A DNA stretch of 64,000 bases, taken from contig NZ_WFKJ01000006.1 in NCBI RefSeq assembly GCF_009208075.1, forward strand, positions 20,005-84,004, in the 5' to 3' direction. The position numbers and the translations under genes are program-made. The notes below the pieces were generated by a model, which had not been told where the DNA came from, searched no databases, and saw only the letters and a list, made by a program, of their open reading frames with translations. Positions within the stretch are counted from its first letter, which is position 1. Each line of letters begins with the position of its first letter. This document shows positions 53,243 to 63,942 of this stretch, piece after piece. This DNA comes from Poseidonibacter ostreae. Lineage in GTDB: Bacteria > Campylobacterota > Campylobacteria > Campylobacterales > Arcobacteraceae.

Positions 53243-55921
53243 CTATTTTAAGTCTTGCCATGACTCACCTACGGTGCTAGAGACCTTTAATGGGACATTT
53301 AGAGAATAAACCCCTTCCATTATTTCAATTAAATCTTTCGTTATTTTTTCTACTTCATTTTCTTCAATTTCAAAAATAAGTTCATCATGAATCTGTAATA
53401 ACATACTCATTTTATTATTATTTTTATATTTTTTGTATATTTCTATCATTGATAATTTAATTAAATCAGCTGCGCTTCCTTGAAATAAAGTATTAACTGA
53501 TTCTCTTAAATATGCAGCTTTTTGCATTCCATTTGCTGAGTCAAAATCAAATAATCTTTTTCTTTTTAATAAAGTTTCTACATACCCATTTTCAAAAGCA
53601 TACTCTTCAATTGACTTTAAATAATCTTTTACACTAACAAATGCTTCAAAATAAGATTCAATATAAGTTTTTGCTTCTTTTGTAGTAATTCCTAAAGTAT
53701 CTGCAAGCTTTTTACTACCCATTCCATATAATAAACCAAAGTTTATAGATTTAGCAACAGATCTTTTTTCTTTTGCAAGTTCTTCTCCGAATATTTTTAC
53801 AGAAGTTTGATAATGTATATCTTCACCAGAATTAAAAGCATCAACTAAAGCTTTATCTTCACTAAAATGAGCAAGAAGTCTTAACTCAATTTGAGAGTAA
53901 TCAATTCCCACAAGTTTATAACCATCTTTTGGTATAAAAGCTGATCTTATCTCTGCACCTGCTTGAGTTCTTACTGGAATATTTTGTAAATTAGGATTTT
54001 TAGAACTTAATCTTCCTGTTGCTGTTCCTGTTTGTAAAAATGATGTATAAATTCTATTCTCATCATTTTTAAGTCCTAACTCTAATAATGGCTCTATATA
54101 TGTTGATTGTAGTTTAAAAGCTTCTCTATACTTTAGTAATAAAGGAATAATTTCATGAGAGTCATATAATTTGTGTAATACAACTTCATTTGTACTATAT
54201 CCTGTTTTTGTTTTCTTTGATGGTGGTAGTTTTAACTGTTCAAATAAAACTATACCTAATTGCTTAGGCGAATTAATATTAAACTCAGTTCCTGCTGCTT
54301 CATATATTTTTGATATTAACTCTTGAATAGTTTTATTATTTGATATTTTTAGCTCTTCTAGTTTATTAACATCAATTTTAATACCCTTTTCAAACATATT
54401 TGCTAATACATAAATAAAATCAAACTCTACATTTTTTGCTAAATCTAATAAAATTTTGTTTTCTTCTTCATTAAATTCTTCTAAAAGTTTATTGTAAAGT
54501 TTTAATGTCATTAATGCATCTTCTGCAGCATATTCACAAGCTTTACTTACTTCTACATTAGAAAAGTTTTCACCTTTTTTTACTACATCTTTAAAGGCTA
54601 TCATTTTGTGGTCAAAATATTTTTCTATTTGAAAGTCTAAACCTACTCTTTGACTTGTATTTAAAAGCCAAGCTAAAATCATAGTATCAGCATATAATTT
54701 TAGTTCAATATCTAAATTAAATTTTATGATTTCATAATCATATTTGAAGTTTTGAAGAACTAATTTAAATCCATTTAATATATTTATTGCTTTTTTAGCA
54801 GCATCTATTGATATTTGCTCTGGAGCTCCTAAGTAAAAGTGAGAAATTGGTGCATAATATGCTTTTGTTTCTTCATAAGAAAAAGAGAAACCTACAATTT
54901 GTGCATTTATAGTATCTACACTTGTAGTTTCTGTATCAAAAGCTACAATTGAATCTTTTGGAATTTGGTTTAATACCTTAAATAACTCTTTTTCATCATT
55001 TAACAAAATATATTCAGTTTTTAACTCAACTTTTGGTTTAGGAAGTTCTGTTTTATAGTTTAATCCATCTTTATTAACTCTTTCAATTACCCTATTTAAT
55101 CCATACTCCATTAAAGTATCAGAAATTCTTAGTATTGGATTTTCTACAGGTAAATGAAACTCTTCTAAATTATCAATACAGTGACAATCTTTTGATAAAG
55201 TTACTAATTCTTTTGAAATATAAGCTAGCTCTTTACCCTCAGTTAAAAGTGTTTGCCATCTTTTCTTTTCAATATTGTCAATATTTGCATAAATATTATC
55301 TAAGTCATTAAATTGTTCAATTAAAGCTTGTGCAGTTTTAGCCCCTACTCCTTTAACTCCTGGAACATTATCAGCACTATCACCTAATAATGATTGATAA
55401 TCTGTAAATTGTTTTGGATAAACACCATATTTGTCAAAACATGTTTTTTCATCAATTACACTTTTTTTAATTGGGTCAAATAAATAAATATCTTCTTCAA
55501 TTAATTGATATAAATCTTTATCATGAGAAACAATTCTAACTTCTAAACCTTTTTCTTTTGCATCTTTAGCAATTGAAGCAACTATATCATCAGCTTCAAA
55601 ACCAGTTCTAATTGCAGTTTTAAAATCCATTTTTTCAATCCAATCAATAGCAATTGGAAGTTGTTTTAATAAATCTTCTGGCACATCAGGTCTATGAGAT
55701 TTGTATTCAGTATATATATCACTTCTAAATGTAGGACCTTTTGCATCAAGAGCAAATACAATGTAATCAGTTTGGAAATCTTTTCCTACATTTGAAATAA
55801 AATTCATAAATCCAGTTAAAAGTCCAGTTGGGAAGCCATCTTTTGATTTTAAAGGTGGTAAGGCATAAAAACTTCTAAATAAGAAGCCAAAGGTATCAAT
55901 AACAGTAATAGTTTTTTTCAT
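53243..55921 (-). CDS. polA: DNA polymerase I
   Basis: 892 residues: a 5' nuclease domain (about 1-290, with GDSADNVPGVKGVG), a 3'-5' exonuclease with its first acidic motif intact (FDTETT), and a family A polymerase (GIDYSQIELR, KSINFGLLYG, QIHDELIFE). Full-length and apparently all three activities intact, for Okazaki-fragment processing and repair. Divergent from kdsB. Confidence 0.96.
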   Translation of the reverse strand: MKKTITVIDTFGFLFRSFYALPPLKSKDGFPTGLLTGFMNFISNVGKDFQTDYIVFALDAKGPTFRSDIYTEYKSHRPDVPEDLLKQLPIAIDWIEKMDFKTAIRTGFEADDIVASIAKDAKEKGLEVRIVSHDKDLYQLIEEDIYLFDPIKKSVIDEKTCFDKYGVYPKQFTDYQSLLGDSADNVPGVKGVGAKTAQALIEQFNDLDNIYANIDNIEKKRWQTLLTEGKELAYISKELVTLSKDCHCIDNLEEFHLPVENPILRISDTLMEYGLNRVIERVNKDGLNYKTELPKPKVELKTEYILLNDEKELFKVLNQIPKDSIVAFDTETTSVDTINAQIVGFSFSYEETKAYYAPISHFYLGAPEQISIDAAKKAINILNGFKLVLQNFKYDYEIIKFNLDIELKLYADTMILAWLLNTSQRVGLDFQIEKYFDHKMIAFKDVVKKGENFSNVEVSKACEYAAEDALMTLKLYNKLLEEFNEEENKILLDLAKNVEFDFIYVLANMFEKGIKIDVNKLEELKISNNKTIQELISKIYEAAGTEFNINSPKQLGIVLFEQLKLPPSKKTKTGYSTNEVVLHKLYDSHEIIPLLLKYREAFKLQSTYIEPLLELGLKNDENRIYTSFLQTGTATGRLSSKNPNLQNIPVRTQAGAEIRSAFIPKDGYKLVGIDYSQIELRLLAHFSEDKALVDAFNSGEDIHYQTSVKIFGEELAKEKRSVAKSINFGLLYGMGSKKLADTLGITTKEAKTYIESYFEAFVSVKDYLKSIEEYAFENGYVETLLKRKRLFDFDSANGMQKAAYLRESVNTLFQGSAADLIKLSMIEIYKKYKNNNKMSMLLQIHDELIFEIEENEVEKITKDLIEIMEGVYSLNVPLKVSSTVGESWQDLK

Positions 55922-56010
55922 AAAATTCTTCTTTCATATTCTTCTTTAAAGATTTTATAATATAATAATATGACTAAAAACAAGGTTTGATAACCTAAGG
56001 AATATATATA

Positions 56011-56736
56011 ATGATTATTATCCCAGCAAGATTAAATTCAAGTAGATTTGCAAATAAAATATTAGTTGATATTTTAGGTTTACCAATGGTAATAAAAACT
56101 GCAAAACAAGTAAGCTCTTTAGATAAAGTTGTAATTGCAACAGATTCACAAGAAGTAATAGATTTAGCAAAAGAACATGGCTTTGATGCTGTTATGACAT
56201 CAAGTGAACATAATAGTGGAACAGATAGAATAAATGAGGCTGTTAATAAGCTAAATTTAGATGAAAATGAAATAATTGTAAATGTACAAGCTGATGAACC
56301 TTTTATTGAAACACAAGTTGTTCAAGCTGTAATTGATCGTGTGAAAAAAGTAAAAGAAAATGATGAAGAAACAATGATAGTATCTTGTCATAAGAAAATT
56401 TCTTCAGAATTAGCAGATGATCCAAATCATGTAAAAGTAATATTAGATGAAGATTCAAATGCAATTTACTTCTCACGGGCAAAAGTTCCTTATCATAGAG
56501 ACCATTATGAGGACTCTTTATACAATGGACATTTAGGAATTTATGGTTTTACAAAAAAATCTTTAAATAAATTTTGTTCTTTAAAGGCTTCAAAATTAGA
56601 AAACATTGAAAAACTAGAACAATTAAGAGCAATTGATAATGGATATAAAGTTGCAATGGTAAAAGTAGAATCTAAATCTTTTGGAATTGACACTCAAGAA
56701 GATTTAAATAATGCTTTAAAAATATTTAATAAATAA
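56011..56736 (+). CDS. kdsB: 3-deoxy-manno-octulosonate cytidylyltransferase
   Basis: 241 residues. Activates KDO as CMP-KDO for lipid A inner core synthesis. The CTP-binding start IIPARLNSSRFANK, VNVQADEPF and GHLGIYGF segments are family hallmarks. LptB, encoded nearby at 60155, is also an LPS gene, though not in the same operon. A hairpin follows. Confidence 0.95.
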   Translation: MIIIPARLNSSRFANKILVDILGLPMVIKTAKQVSSLDKVVIATDSQEVIDLAKEHGFDAVMTSSEHNSGTDRINEAVNKLNLDENEIIVNVQADEPFIETQVVQAVIDRVKKVKENDEETMIVSCHKKISSELADDPNHVKVILDEDSNAIYFSRAKVPYHRDHYEDSLYNGHLGIYGFTKKSLNKFCSLKASKLENIEKLEQLRAIDNGYKVAMVKVESKSFGIDTQEDLNNALKIFNK

Positions 56737-56746
56737 TTTATTTATT

Positions 56747-56770
56747 AAATATGTAGCTCTACATATTTTA
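56747..56770 (+). terminator. Stem-loop after kdsB
   Basis: AAATATGTAG pairs with CTACATATTT around a two-to-four-base loop, followed by TTAT. It ends the kdsB transcript. Confidence 0.55.
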
Positions 56771-56837
56771 TAGCAACTAATTTTAAGCAAATTTATGTAA
56801 AACTATATCTATAAATAACAAATAATTAAGGTAATAA

Positions 56838-58820
56838 ATGCGTTTTGATGTATTAATAGCTGATGAAGACTATAGCTCTTTGGATGATTTTACAAGCTAT
56901 TCAAATGAAAAACTAAAAAATATAACAATTAATTTTTCTATAGACTCTGATAAAATAATAAAAGATATAGAAAATTTAGACTTGATAGTTCTAAACACAG
57001 ATTTAGATAATTATAACGAAATAGTAAACTATAGTATGAAAAATAATATTTATGTGATTTTATTAATAGATAAAAACATTGATTTAAATAAAAATTCAAA
57101 ATATATTGATTATGTATATAAGCCAATAAATGATGCAGAATTATTATATAAAATAGAAGAATATACAAATATCTTAAAACAAGATATAATTTATAAGCAA
57201 GAACAAGAAGTTTCAAACTCTATTATTAATAATATTACAAATCCAATTTTTTCTACAGATGGAAATAAAGTACTTTTTGCAAATGACTACTTTTATAAAT
57301 TAACAAACTGTAGCTCTTTAGATATGATTAATCAAAAATATAATGATATTGGTAACATCTTTATAGAACATGAAAACTGTTTTACTAATTTAAATAATAA
57401 CTGGTTAGAACAGTGCTCTTTACAAACTTTAAATGTATGTATTGAAAATCAAGAAAATGAAAATAGTTTTTTTGCATTACAAAAAATTTCATTAACTCAC
57501 AATAACACAGATATAATACTTTTAAATGATATAAGTCATGAAATAAAACACAAAAAAGAGTTGTATAGACTTCTTTATACGGATAACTTAACAGATTTAC
57601 CTAATAGGTCAATGTTAATTAAAGAGCTTCAAAATGACAAGAATTTAATACTAGCTTCAATATGTATATTGGATATAAACTCTTTTAAAGAGATAAATGA
57701 CTTTTATGGTCATAAAGCTGGAGATTTAATTTTAATTGAACTTGGAAAGCTTATAAAAAGGCATATGCAAGAGTATTCAAATTTAAAACTATATAAATTT
57801 CCATCTGATACATATTGTATTACAAATACAAAAAACAATAAAGAAGAGTTTTTAAAAACAATAGAAAAAATATTAGAAACTTCTTATAAAACAGTATTTA
57901 ATTTTGATCAATATGAAATTGATGTTAGATTAACTGCTGGTATGTCTTTCTCTCATAAAAACAATAAACTAATTACTGCTGATATTGCTTTACAATCTGC
58001 TAAAAAAGACCACAAAGATTATATGATTTTCTATGATGAGCTAGATAAGTTTCAAGAGTATGAAAATAATATGCTATGGACAAAAAAGTTAAAATCTGCA
58101 TTTGTTAAGGATAATATTGAGGTATATTTCCAACCTTTGATAAATAATAAGACGCTAAAAGTTGATAAATATGAGTGTTTAGTAAGATTAATAGATGAGG
58201 ATGGAAAAGTTGTAGCACCATTTTTCTTTTTAGATATATCAAAAAGATCTAATCAATATACAAAATTAACAAAAATTGTTATAGAAAAATCTTTCAAAAA
58301 ATTCGAACATTTACCTTTTGAATTTTCAGTTAATATTTCATATGAAGATATTGAAGATCCTGAATTTTTAGTATTTATTAAAGAGATGTTAGCAGAATAT
58401 GATATAGCTAAAAAAGTAGTTTTTGAAATACTTGAAGATGAAAATGTTAAAAACTACAGTTTGCTAATTTCCTTTATTGATGAGATTAAAACTTTAGGAT
58501 GTAAGGTTGCAATTGATGACTTTGGTTCAGGATATTCAAACTTTGAGCACTTATTAAAAATGAATGTTGATTACTTAAAAATTGATGCCTCTTTAATTAA
58601 AAATATCGCAACTGATGAAAACTCATATAAGATTACTAAAACAATCGTTGAGTTTGCAAAAAATTTAAATTTACAAACTATTGCTGAATATGTTGAGAAT
58701 AAAGAGATTTTTGAATTAACTAAAGAGTTAGGAGTTGATTTCTCACAAGGCTATTACTTCTCAGAACCAATTGCTGATCCAAAGTTAACACACTTTATAA
58801 AGGGAGATAATTATGAATAA
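56838..58820 (+). CDS. REC-like/PAS/degenerate GGDEF/EAL protein (c-di-GMP phosphodiesterase candidate)
   Basis: 660 residues. The N-terminal 110 resemble a receiver domain whose phospho-acceptor is replaced (VLNTDL). A PAS-like region follows (about 130-235), then a GGDEF domain lacking the signature (KFPSDTYCI at its place), so no cyclase activity is expected. The C-terminal EAL domain keeps its key residues: ECLVR, NIS, FEILE, DDFGSGYS, LKIDASL and AEYVE, so c-di-GMP hydrolysis is plausible. It overlaps the next gene, a cyclase, by 8 bp. Confidence 0.88.
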   Translation: MRFDVLIADEDYSSLDDFTSYSNEKLKNITINFSIDSDKIIKDIENLDLIVLNTDLDNYNEIVNYSMKNNIYVILLIDKNIDLNKNSKYIDYVYKPINDAELLYKIEEYTNILKQDIIYKQEQEVSNSIINNITNPIFSTDGNKVLFANDYFYKLTNCSSLDMINQKYNDIGNIFIEHENCFTNLNNNWLEQCSLQTLNVCIENQENENSFFALQKISLTHNNTDIILLNDISHEIKHKKELYRLLYTDNLTDLPNRSMLIKELQNDKNLILASICILDINSFKEINDFYGHKAGDLILIELGKLIKRHMQEYSNLKLYKFPSDTYCITNTKNNKEEFLKTIEKILETSYKTVFNFDQYEIDVRLTAGMSFSHKNNKLITADIALQSAKKDHKDYMIFYDELDKFQEYENNMLWTKKLKSAFVKDNIEVYFQPLINNKTLKVDKYECLVRLIDEDGKVVAPFFFLDISKRSNQYTKLTKIVIEKSFKKFEHLPFEFSVNISYEDIEDPEFLVFIKEMLAEYDIAKKVVFEILEDENVKNYSLLISFIDEIKTLGCKVAIDDFGSGYSNFEHLLKMNVDYLKIDASLIKNIATDENSYKITKTIVEFAKNLNLQTIAEYVENKEIFELTKELGVDFSQGYYFSEPIADPKLTHFIKGDNYE

Positions 58821-60135
58821 AGAAATATTAGAAAATATCTCTGTTTTATATGTAGAAGATGAAATGGATGTACGAGAATTTACAGGAAAACTACTAAGTT
58901 CTTTAGTAAAAAAAGTATACTTAGCAGAAAATGGATTAGAAGGTTTAAAGCAATTCAAAGAGAATAAAGACACTATTGATTTAATTGTTTCTGATATTAA
59001 TATGCCTAAAATGGATGGTCTTGAAATGTGTGAACAAATAAGACAAATTAATAAAGAAACACCAATAGTAATTACTAGTGCTCATAATGACCCTAATTTT
59101 TTGAAAAAAGCTATTAGTGTTGGTGTTAATACTTATGCCATGAAACCAATAGATTTATATCAACTTGTTGAAAGTATGATAAAAGCAATAGAACCTATAT
59201 ATTTAAAAAGAAAACTAGAAAATTTAAATATATCTTTAGAAACAAGAGTTGATAATGAAATACAAAAATTAAAATCTATTCTTGATACACAAGAGAATAT
59301 TGTTATATTATCTAATAATGAAACAATAAAAAATGTAAATAAAAGGTTTTTAGAGTTTTTTGAGGTAGATTCAATAGAAGAGTTTACTAAGTTATCAGAT
59401 AATATTTTTGATCATTTTATTGAAGAGTATGGTTTTATTTCAAAATCTACTTTAGATAAGCAAACATGCTATTACGAATATATAAAAAATTTACGTGAAG
59501 TTGATAGAGTTACCAAAATGAAAAACTCTAAAGGTGAAATAAGAATATTTACAATAAATGTTGATAACTATGATGATATAAATGATTTTTATGTGATATC
59601 ACTAACTGATATTACAGAACTAAAAGAAAAATCTAATTTATTAGAATATCAAGCATCGCATGATACCTTAACGGGTCTATTTAATAGAAATAAATTTAAT
59701 AGTTTATTTGGAAAAGAGATAAGAAGAGCCCTTCGGTATAATACTAGTTTATCTTTAGTTTTGTTTGATATTGATTTATTTAAAGTTGTAAATGATAAAT
59801 ATGGGCATCAAATTGGAGATGAAGTATTAAAAGAGATTTCTACAATAGTAAGTAAAAGTGTAAGAGAGCATGATACTGTTGTTAGATGGGGTGGTGAAGA
59901 ATTCCTTATTTTACTTCCTGAGACAGATATTAAAGGTGCTAGTATTGTTGCAGAAAAAATAAGAACTACAATTTATGAAAATTCATTAACAAAAATGAAT
60001 CTAAATATAACAGTAAGTTTTGGAATATCTATTTTAAATCAAAATGATAATGAAGATAGTTTTATTACAAGAACAGATGAAGCTTTATATGAAGCTAAAA
60101 GAACAGGAAGAAATAAAGTAGTAAGTAAAATATAA
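58813..60135 (+). CDS. Response-regulator diguanylate cyclase (REC-PAS-like-GGDEF)
   Basis: 440 residues. Receiver domain with EDEMD and Asp in ISDINMPKMDG; a central coiled coil and PAS-like region (about 140-275); and a GGDEF domain with an intact GGEEF signature and an RxxD inhibitory site (REHD) five residues before it, plus the conserved FDIDLFK. It should make c-di-GMP on phosphorylation. Translational coupling with the EAL protein suggests a matched make-and-break pair. Confidence 0.92.
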   Translation: MNKEILENISVLYVEDEMDVREFTGKLLSSLVKKVYLAENGLEGLKQFKENKDTIDLIVSDINMPKMDGLEMCEQIRQINKETPIVITSAHNDPNFLKKAISVGVNTYAMKPIDLYQLVESMIKAIEPIYLKRKLENLNISLETRVDNEIQKLKSILDTQENIVILSNNETIKNVNKRFLEFFEVDSIEEFTKLSDNIFDHFIEEYGFISKSTLDKQTCYYEYIKNLREVDRVTKMKNSKGEIRIFTINVDNYDDINDFYVISLTDITELKEKSNLLEYQASHDTLTGLFNRNKFNSLFGKEIRRALRYNTSLSLVLFDIDLFKVVNDKYGHQIGDEVLKEISTIVSKSVREHDTVVRWGGEEFLILLPETDIKGASIVAEKIRTTIYENSLTKMNLNITVSFGISILNQNDNEDSFITRTDEALYEAKRTGRNKVVSKI

Positions 60136-60154
60136 TTACTACTTTTTGTCTATT

Positions 60155-60877
60155 TTAGAAGTTAAAATCTTCTCCTAAATAATGTTCTCTTACTTTTTTA
60201 TCTTGTCTAATTTCTTCACTTGTACCACTTGCAAGTAAAGCTCCCGCTTTCATAACATAAGCTCTATCACAAATTTCTAAAGTTTCTCTTACATTATGAT
60301 CTGTAATTAAAACTCCAATATTAATTTTTGTTAATTGTGCAATAATTTCTTGAATATCCTTAACTGCAATTGGGTCAACTCCAGCAAAAGGTTCATCAAG
60401 TAGTAAAAACTTAGGATGAGAAACTAAAGCTCTTGCTATTTCAGTTCTACGTCTTTCACCACCTGAAAGAGAAACACCTTTTCTTTGACGTATTGGTTCA
60501 ATATTAAAAACTTCAAGTAACTCTTCAACACGCTTATGTTGTTCAGCCTTATCATCTGTTACAATTTGAGCTGCTAACATTAAATTGTCTTCAACTGATA
60601 AATCTTTAAAAATAGATGATTCTTGTGGTAAATAACCTATTCCTCTTAAAGCTCTTTTATGTAAAGGAAGACTAGTAATATCTTTATCATCAAAATAAAC
60701 CTCTCCAGATGTTGGTTTTACTAAACCACAAACTGTATAAAAAGTTGTAGTTTTTCCAGCACCATTTGGTCCTAATAGACCAACAATTTCACCTGAATTA
60801 ACTTCTAGGGAAATTCCATGTAATATTTGTGTTTTTTTGATTGCTTTTGTTATATCTGTTATTCTTAATTTATGCAT
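60155..60877 (-). CDS. lptB: LPS export ABC transporter ATPase LptB
   Basis: 240 residues. Walker A GPNGAGKTT, signature LSGGERRR, Walker B LLLDEPFAGVDP and the YLPQESSIF segment typical of LptB rather than LivF. Powers LPS extraction with LptFG. Its start overlaps the tsaE end by 8 bp. Confidence 0.95.
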   Translation of the reverse strand: MHKLRITDITKAIKKTQILHGISLEVNSGEIVGLLGPNGAGKTTTFYTVCGLVKPTSGEVYFDDKDITSLPLHKRALRGIGYLPQESSIFKDLSVEDNLMLAAQIVTDDKAEQHKRVEELLEVFNIEPIRQRKGVSLSGGERRRTEIARALVSHPKFLLLDEPFAGVDPIAVKDIQEIIAQLTKINIGVLITDHNVRETLEICDRAYVMKAGALLASGTSEEIRQDKKVREHYLGEDFNF

Positions 60878-61283
60878 TTATTTTATACAACCTTTTATTA
60901 TCACTTTTTTCTATTTCTACTAAAATTACATTATATCCATATTCAATCAAAAGATTTTGTAATTTTTCATCACCCCACTCTACAAAGTGAGTTCCACTAT
61001 GTTCAAACTCTTCAAGCATTCCAAGAGCTATAAACTCATCTAAACTCTTATTATATATATCATAATGATAAATATTGTTTGAATAAACTGACTGTAATGA
61101 AAATGTAGGAGAGGTAACTAAATCATTTAAGCCTAAAGTTTTTACATAATTTTTAACAAGTGTAGTTTTACCACTTGCTAAATCCCCTCTTAAAATTATT
61201 ATTGTATCTTTATTTATAATATTTATTAATTCATCAACAACTATATTAATATTTTCTAAATCTAAATTAAACTCTTTTTGCAA
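60870..61283 (-). CDS. tsaE: tRNA threonylcarbamoyladenosine biosynthesis ATPase TsaE
   Basis: 137 residues with a P-loop LRGDLASGKTTLVK, SPTFSL and the HYDIYN and VEWGD segments of TsaE. Works with TsaB, TsaC and TsaD on the t6A37 modification. Neighbours trpD upstream and lptB downstream are in one run. Confidence 0.93.
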   Translation of the reverse strand: MQKEFNLDLENINIVVDELINIINKDTIIILRGDLASGKTTLVKNYVKTLGLNDLVTSPTFSLQSVYSNNIYHYDIYNKSLDEFIALGMLEEFEHSGTHFVEWGDEKLQNLLIEYGYNVILVEIEKSDNKRLYKINA

Positions 61284-61291
61284 AATTAAAC

Positions 61292-62272
61292 CTATAATTG
61301 TTTTGAAACTTTTATAATTTGTTCAAGTTTTTCTTTTGCTTTTCCATTTAAGATTGCTTCTTTTGCCATTGCAATTCCATCTTGGAAATCTCTTGCTTTT
61401 TCATCAACAATTAAAGCCGCTGCTGCATTTATTAAAACAATATCTAGTTTAGCTCCTGTAATATTATTTGATAAAAGCTCTTTTGTAATATTTGCATTAA
61501 ACTTAGCATCACCACCTACTACTTCCTCTTTAGGTGCTAGTTTTAAACCATAATTTTCAGGATTGATTTCAAAATCTTCTATTTTACCATTAAATAATGA
61601 TGTTCCAAAAGAGATATCTGATATAGAGATTTCATCCATACCATCATTTGATGATACGATTATAGACCTTTTTGTATCTAACAAGTCTAAAGCAGATGCA
61701 ATTTTATTAATATATGACTTATCAAATACACCAATTAATTGTTTTGAAACAGTTGCAGGGTTTGACAAAGGTCCTAAAATATTAAAAATAGTTCTATGTG
61801 GTATACTTTTTCTAATTGGCATAATATATTTCATTGCAGGATGATGATTTTGTGCAAACATAAAAGTAAAACCTGTCTCTTCTAACATTTTTGCAGAGTT
61901 CGCTAAAGATAAATTAAGATTAATATCTAAAGCTTCAAGCATATCTGCACTTCCTGATTTACTTGTAATACTTCTATTTCCATGCTTAGCTACATACGAA
62001 CCACAAGCTGATAAAAGAATTGAAACTGTTGTTGAGATATTAAAAGAGTTTGATTTATCTCCACCTGTTCCACAATTATCAATAATCTTTTGTTTTAAGT
62101 CATAATGAACTGGAAGTGGAATTAAATGATCTCTCATAGCGCTTGCAGCTCCTGCGATTTCAGCAGCTGTTTCACCTCTTTCATAAAGTTCTATTAAATA
62201 CTCTTTTACTTCATCTTGTGGTAATCTATTTTCAAAGATATCATCAAATTTCATTTTTGCTGTATTAAACAT
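61292..62272 (-). CDS. trpD: Anthranilate phosphoribosyltransferase
   Basis: 326 residues. Transfers phosphoribose to anthranilate in tryptophan synthesis. The GTGGDKSNSFNISTT substrate loop, KHGNRSITSKSGSAD and HPAMKYIMPIR segments are hallmarks. It stands apart from other trp genes here, next to tsaE and an S4-domain gene. Confidence 0.94.
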   Translation of the reverse strand: MFNTAKMKFDDIFENRLPQDEVKEYLIELYERGETAAEIAGAASAMRDHLIPLPVHYDLKQKIIDNCGTGGDKSNSFNISTTVSILLSACGSYVAKHGNRSITSKSGSADMLEALDINLNLSLANSAKMLEETGFTFMFAQNHHPAMKYIMPIRKSIPHRTIFNILGPLSNPATVSKQLIGVFDKSYINKIASALDLLDTKRSIIVSSNDGMDEISISDISFGTSLFNGKIEDFEINPENYGLKLAPKEEVVGGDAKFNANITKELLSNNITGAKLDIVLINAAAALIVDEKARDFQDGIAMAKEAILNGKAKEKLEQIIKVSKQL

Positions 62273-62276
62273 TTAA

Positions 62277-62528
62277 TTATCCTTCTATCTTTTCTACATA
62301 TTCAGCCATTTTGGACTTTGGTGTAGATTTTACGTTTGGTATTTGTAAAACTTTAAACTTATCACTTCTTTCAAGATATCTAATTTCTATAATATCTCCA
62401 AGTTTTACTTCTTTCGCTTTTTTAACTGCAAGATTGTTTATAAAAACAACTTTATGCTCTAACATATCTTCAGCAACTGCTCTTCTTTTTGTAATATTAA
62501 CTGCGTTTAAAAATTTATCTATTCTCAT
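62277..62528 (-). CDS. S4-domain RNA-binding protein
   Basis: An 83-residue protein consisting almost only of an S4 fold (MRIDKFLNAVNITKRRA ... VVFINNLAVKKAKEVKLGD), like HslR/RqcP-type proteins that bind stalled or free ribosomal subunits. I place the start at the MRIDKFL methionine (62528); an in-frame ATG seven codons upstream adds a hydrophobic tail untypical of the family. Divergent from argG. trpD begins 4 bp after its stop. Confidence 0.88.
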   Translation of the reverse strand: MRIDKFLNAVNITKRRAVAEDMLEHKVVFINNLAVKKAKEVKLGDIIEIRYLERSDKFKVLQIPNVKSTPKSKMAEYVEKIEG

Positions 62529-62597
62529 AATTAAGATTATAGCTAACATTAGATAAAATATTAGCCTTAAAAATAATGATAATCATAGGATAAATTT

Positions 62598-63833
62598 ATG
62601 AGTAAAAAAGATGTTAAAAAAGTAGTACTAGCTTATAGTGGTGGGCTTGATACTTCAGTTATTTTAAAATGGCTTCAAGATGAATATAATGCAGAAGTAA
62701 TTACATTTACAGCTGATTTAGGTCAAGGTGAAGAAGTTGAACCTGCACGTGAAAAAGCACTTGCAATGGGTATTAAACCTGAAAATATTTTTATATTAGA
62801 TATACAAGAAGAGTTTGTAAAAGATTATGTATTCCCAATGTTTAGAGCAAATGCAATTTATGAGGGTGAATATTTATTAGGAACTTCTATTGCTCGTCCA
62901 TTAATTTCAAAAAAACAAATTGAAATTGCAAATAAAATGGGTGCAGATGCTGTATCACATGGAGCTACAGGAAAAGGTAATGACCAAGTAAGATTTGAGC
63001 TAGGATATTTAGGATTAAATCCTGATATTACTGTTATTGCTCCTTGGAGAGAATGGGATTTAAATTCTAGAGAAAAATTACTTTCTTATGCAAGTGAACA
63101 TGGAATTACAATTGATAAAAAACACCTAGATGAAGATGGTAACCCAGCAGTTAGTCCATATTCTATGGATGCTAACCTTTTACATATTTCTTATGAAGGT
63201 TTAAGTTTAGAAAATCCAAATGCAGAACCTGAAGAGTCTATGTGGTTATGGTCAGTTTCACCTGAAAATGCACCTGATAAGGCTGAATATATCACAATTG
63301 GATATAAAAATGGTGATCCAATCTCAATTAATGATAAAGAAATGTCACCTGCTACAATTTTAAGAACACTTAATGAGTATGGTAATAAACATGGTATTGG
63401 AAGAATTGATATTGTTGAAAATAGATATGTAGGTATGAAAGCTAGAGGTTGTTATGAAACTCCAGGTGGAACTATTATGCTAAAAGCTCACAGAGCAATT
63501 GAATCTATTACACTTGATAGAGAAGCTGCACATTTAAAAGATGAGATGATGCCAAAATATGCTAAGTTAATCTACCAAGGTTACTGGTTCTCACCTGAAA
63601 GAGAAATGCTTCAAGCTGCAATTGATGCAACTCAAAAAGATGTTGAGGGAAATGTAAGACTTAAACTTTATAAAGGTAATGTAATTGTTGTTGGACGAGA
63701 ATCTACTAAATCATTATTCTCTGAAGCTCATTCAACTTTTGAAGAAGATGAAGTATATAATCAAAAAGATGCAGAAGGATTTATTAGACTTAATGCACTA
63801 AGATTTATAATTGCAGGACAAAATAAAAAATAA
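62598..63833 (+). CDS. argG: Argininosuccinate synthase
   Basis: 411 residues. Joins citrulline and aspartate. The ATP-pyrophosphatase loop AYSGGLDTS is at residues 12-20; [13 protein letters not shown] and [11 protein letters not shown] are hallmarks. Complements argF at 47374. A strong hairpin follows. Confidence 0.97.
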   Translation: MSKKDVKKVVLAYSGGLDTSVILKWLQDEYNAEVITFTADLGQGEEVEPAREKALAMGIKPENIFILDIQEEFVKDYVFPMFRANAIYEGEYLLGTSIARPLISKKQIEIANKMGADAVSHGATGKGNDQVRFELGYLGLNPDITVIAPWREWDLNSREKLLSYASEHGITIDKKHLDEDGNPAVSPYSMDANLLHISYEGLSLENPNAEPEESMWLWSVSPENAPDKAEYITIGYKNGDPISINDKEMSPATILRTLNEYGNKHGIGRIDIVENRYVGMKARGCYETPGGTIMLKAHRAIESITLDREAAHLKDEMMPKYAKLIYQGYWFSPEREMLQAAIDATQKDVEGNVRLKLYKGNVIVVGRESTKSLFSEAHSTFEEDEVYNQKDAEGFIRLNALRFIIAGQNKK

Positions 63834-63910
63834 ATATCATTTATAAAATGATAAAAAAATACTAATTTACGATTAAAATATACAATTAATCACTAACTTA
63901 TATATAACTT

Positions 63911-63942
63911 AAGAAAAAAGACATTTTTTAGTCTTTTTTCTT
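63911..63942 (+). terminator. Rho-independent terminator after argG
   Basis: AAAAAAGAC pairs with GTCTTTTTT around a short T-rich loop and is followed by TCTTCTG. It ends the argG transcript. Confidence 0.75.

Noticed and set aside
53226..53262. Rho-independent terminator after polA
   Set aside because: A six-base inverted repeat exists (AAGACT/AGTCTT) but it has no T tract and overlaps the coding end; too weak to list.
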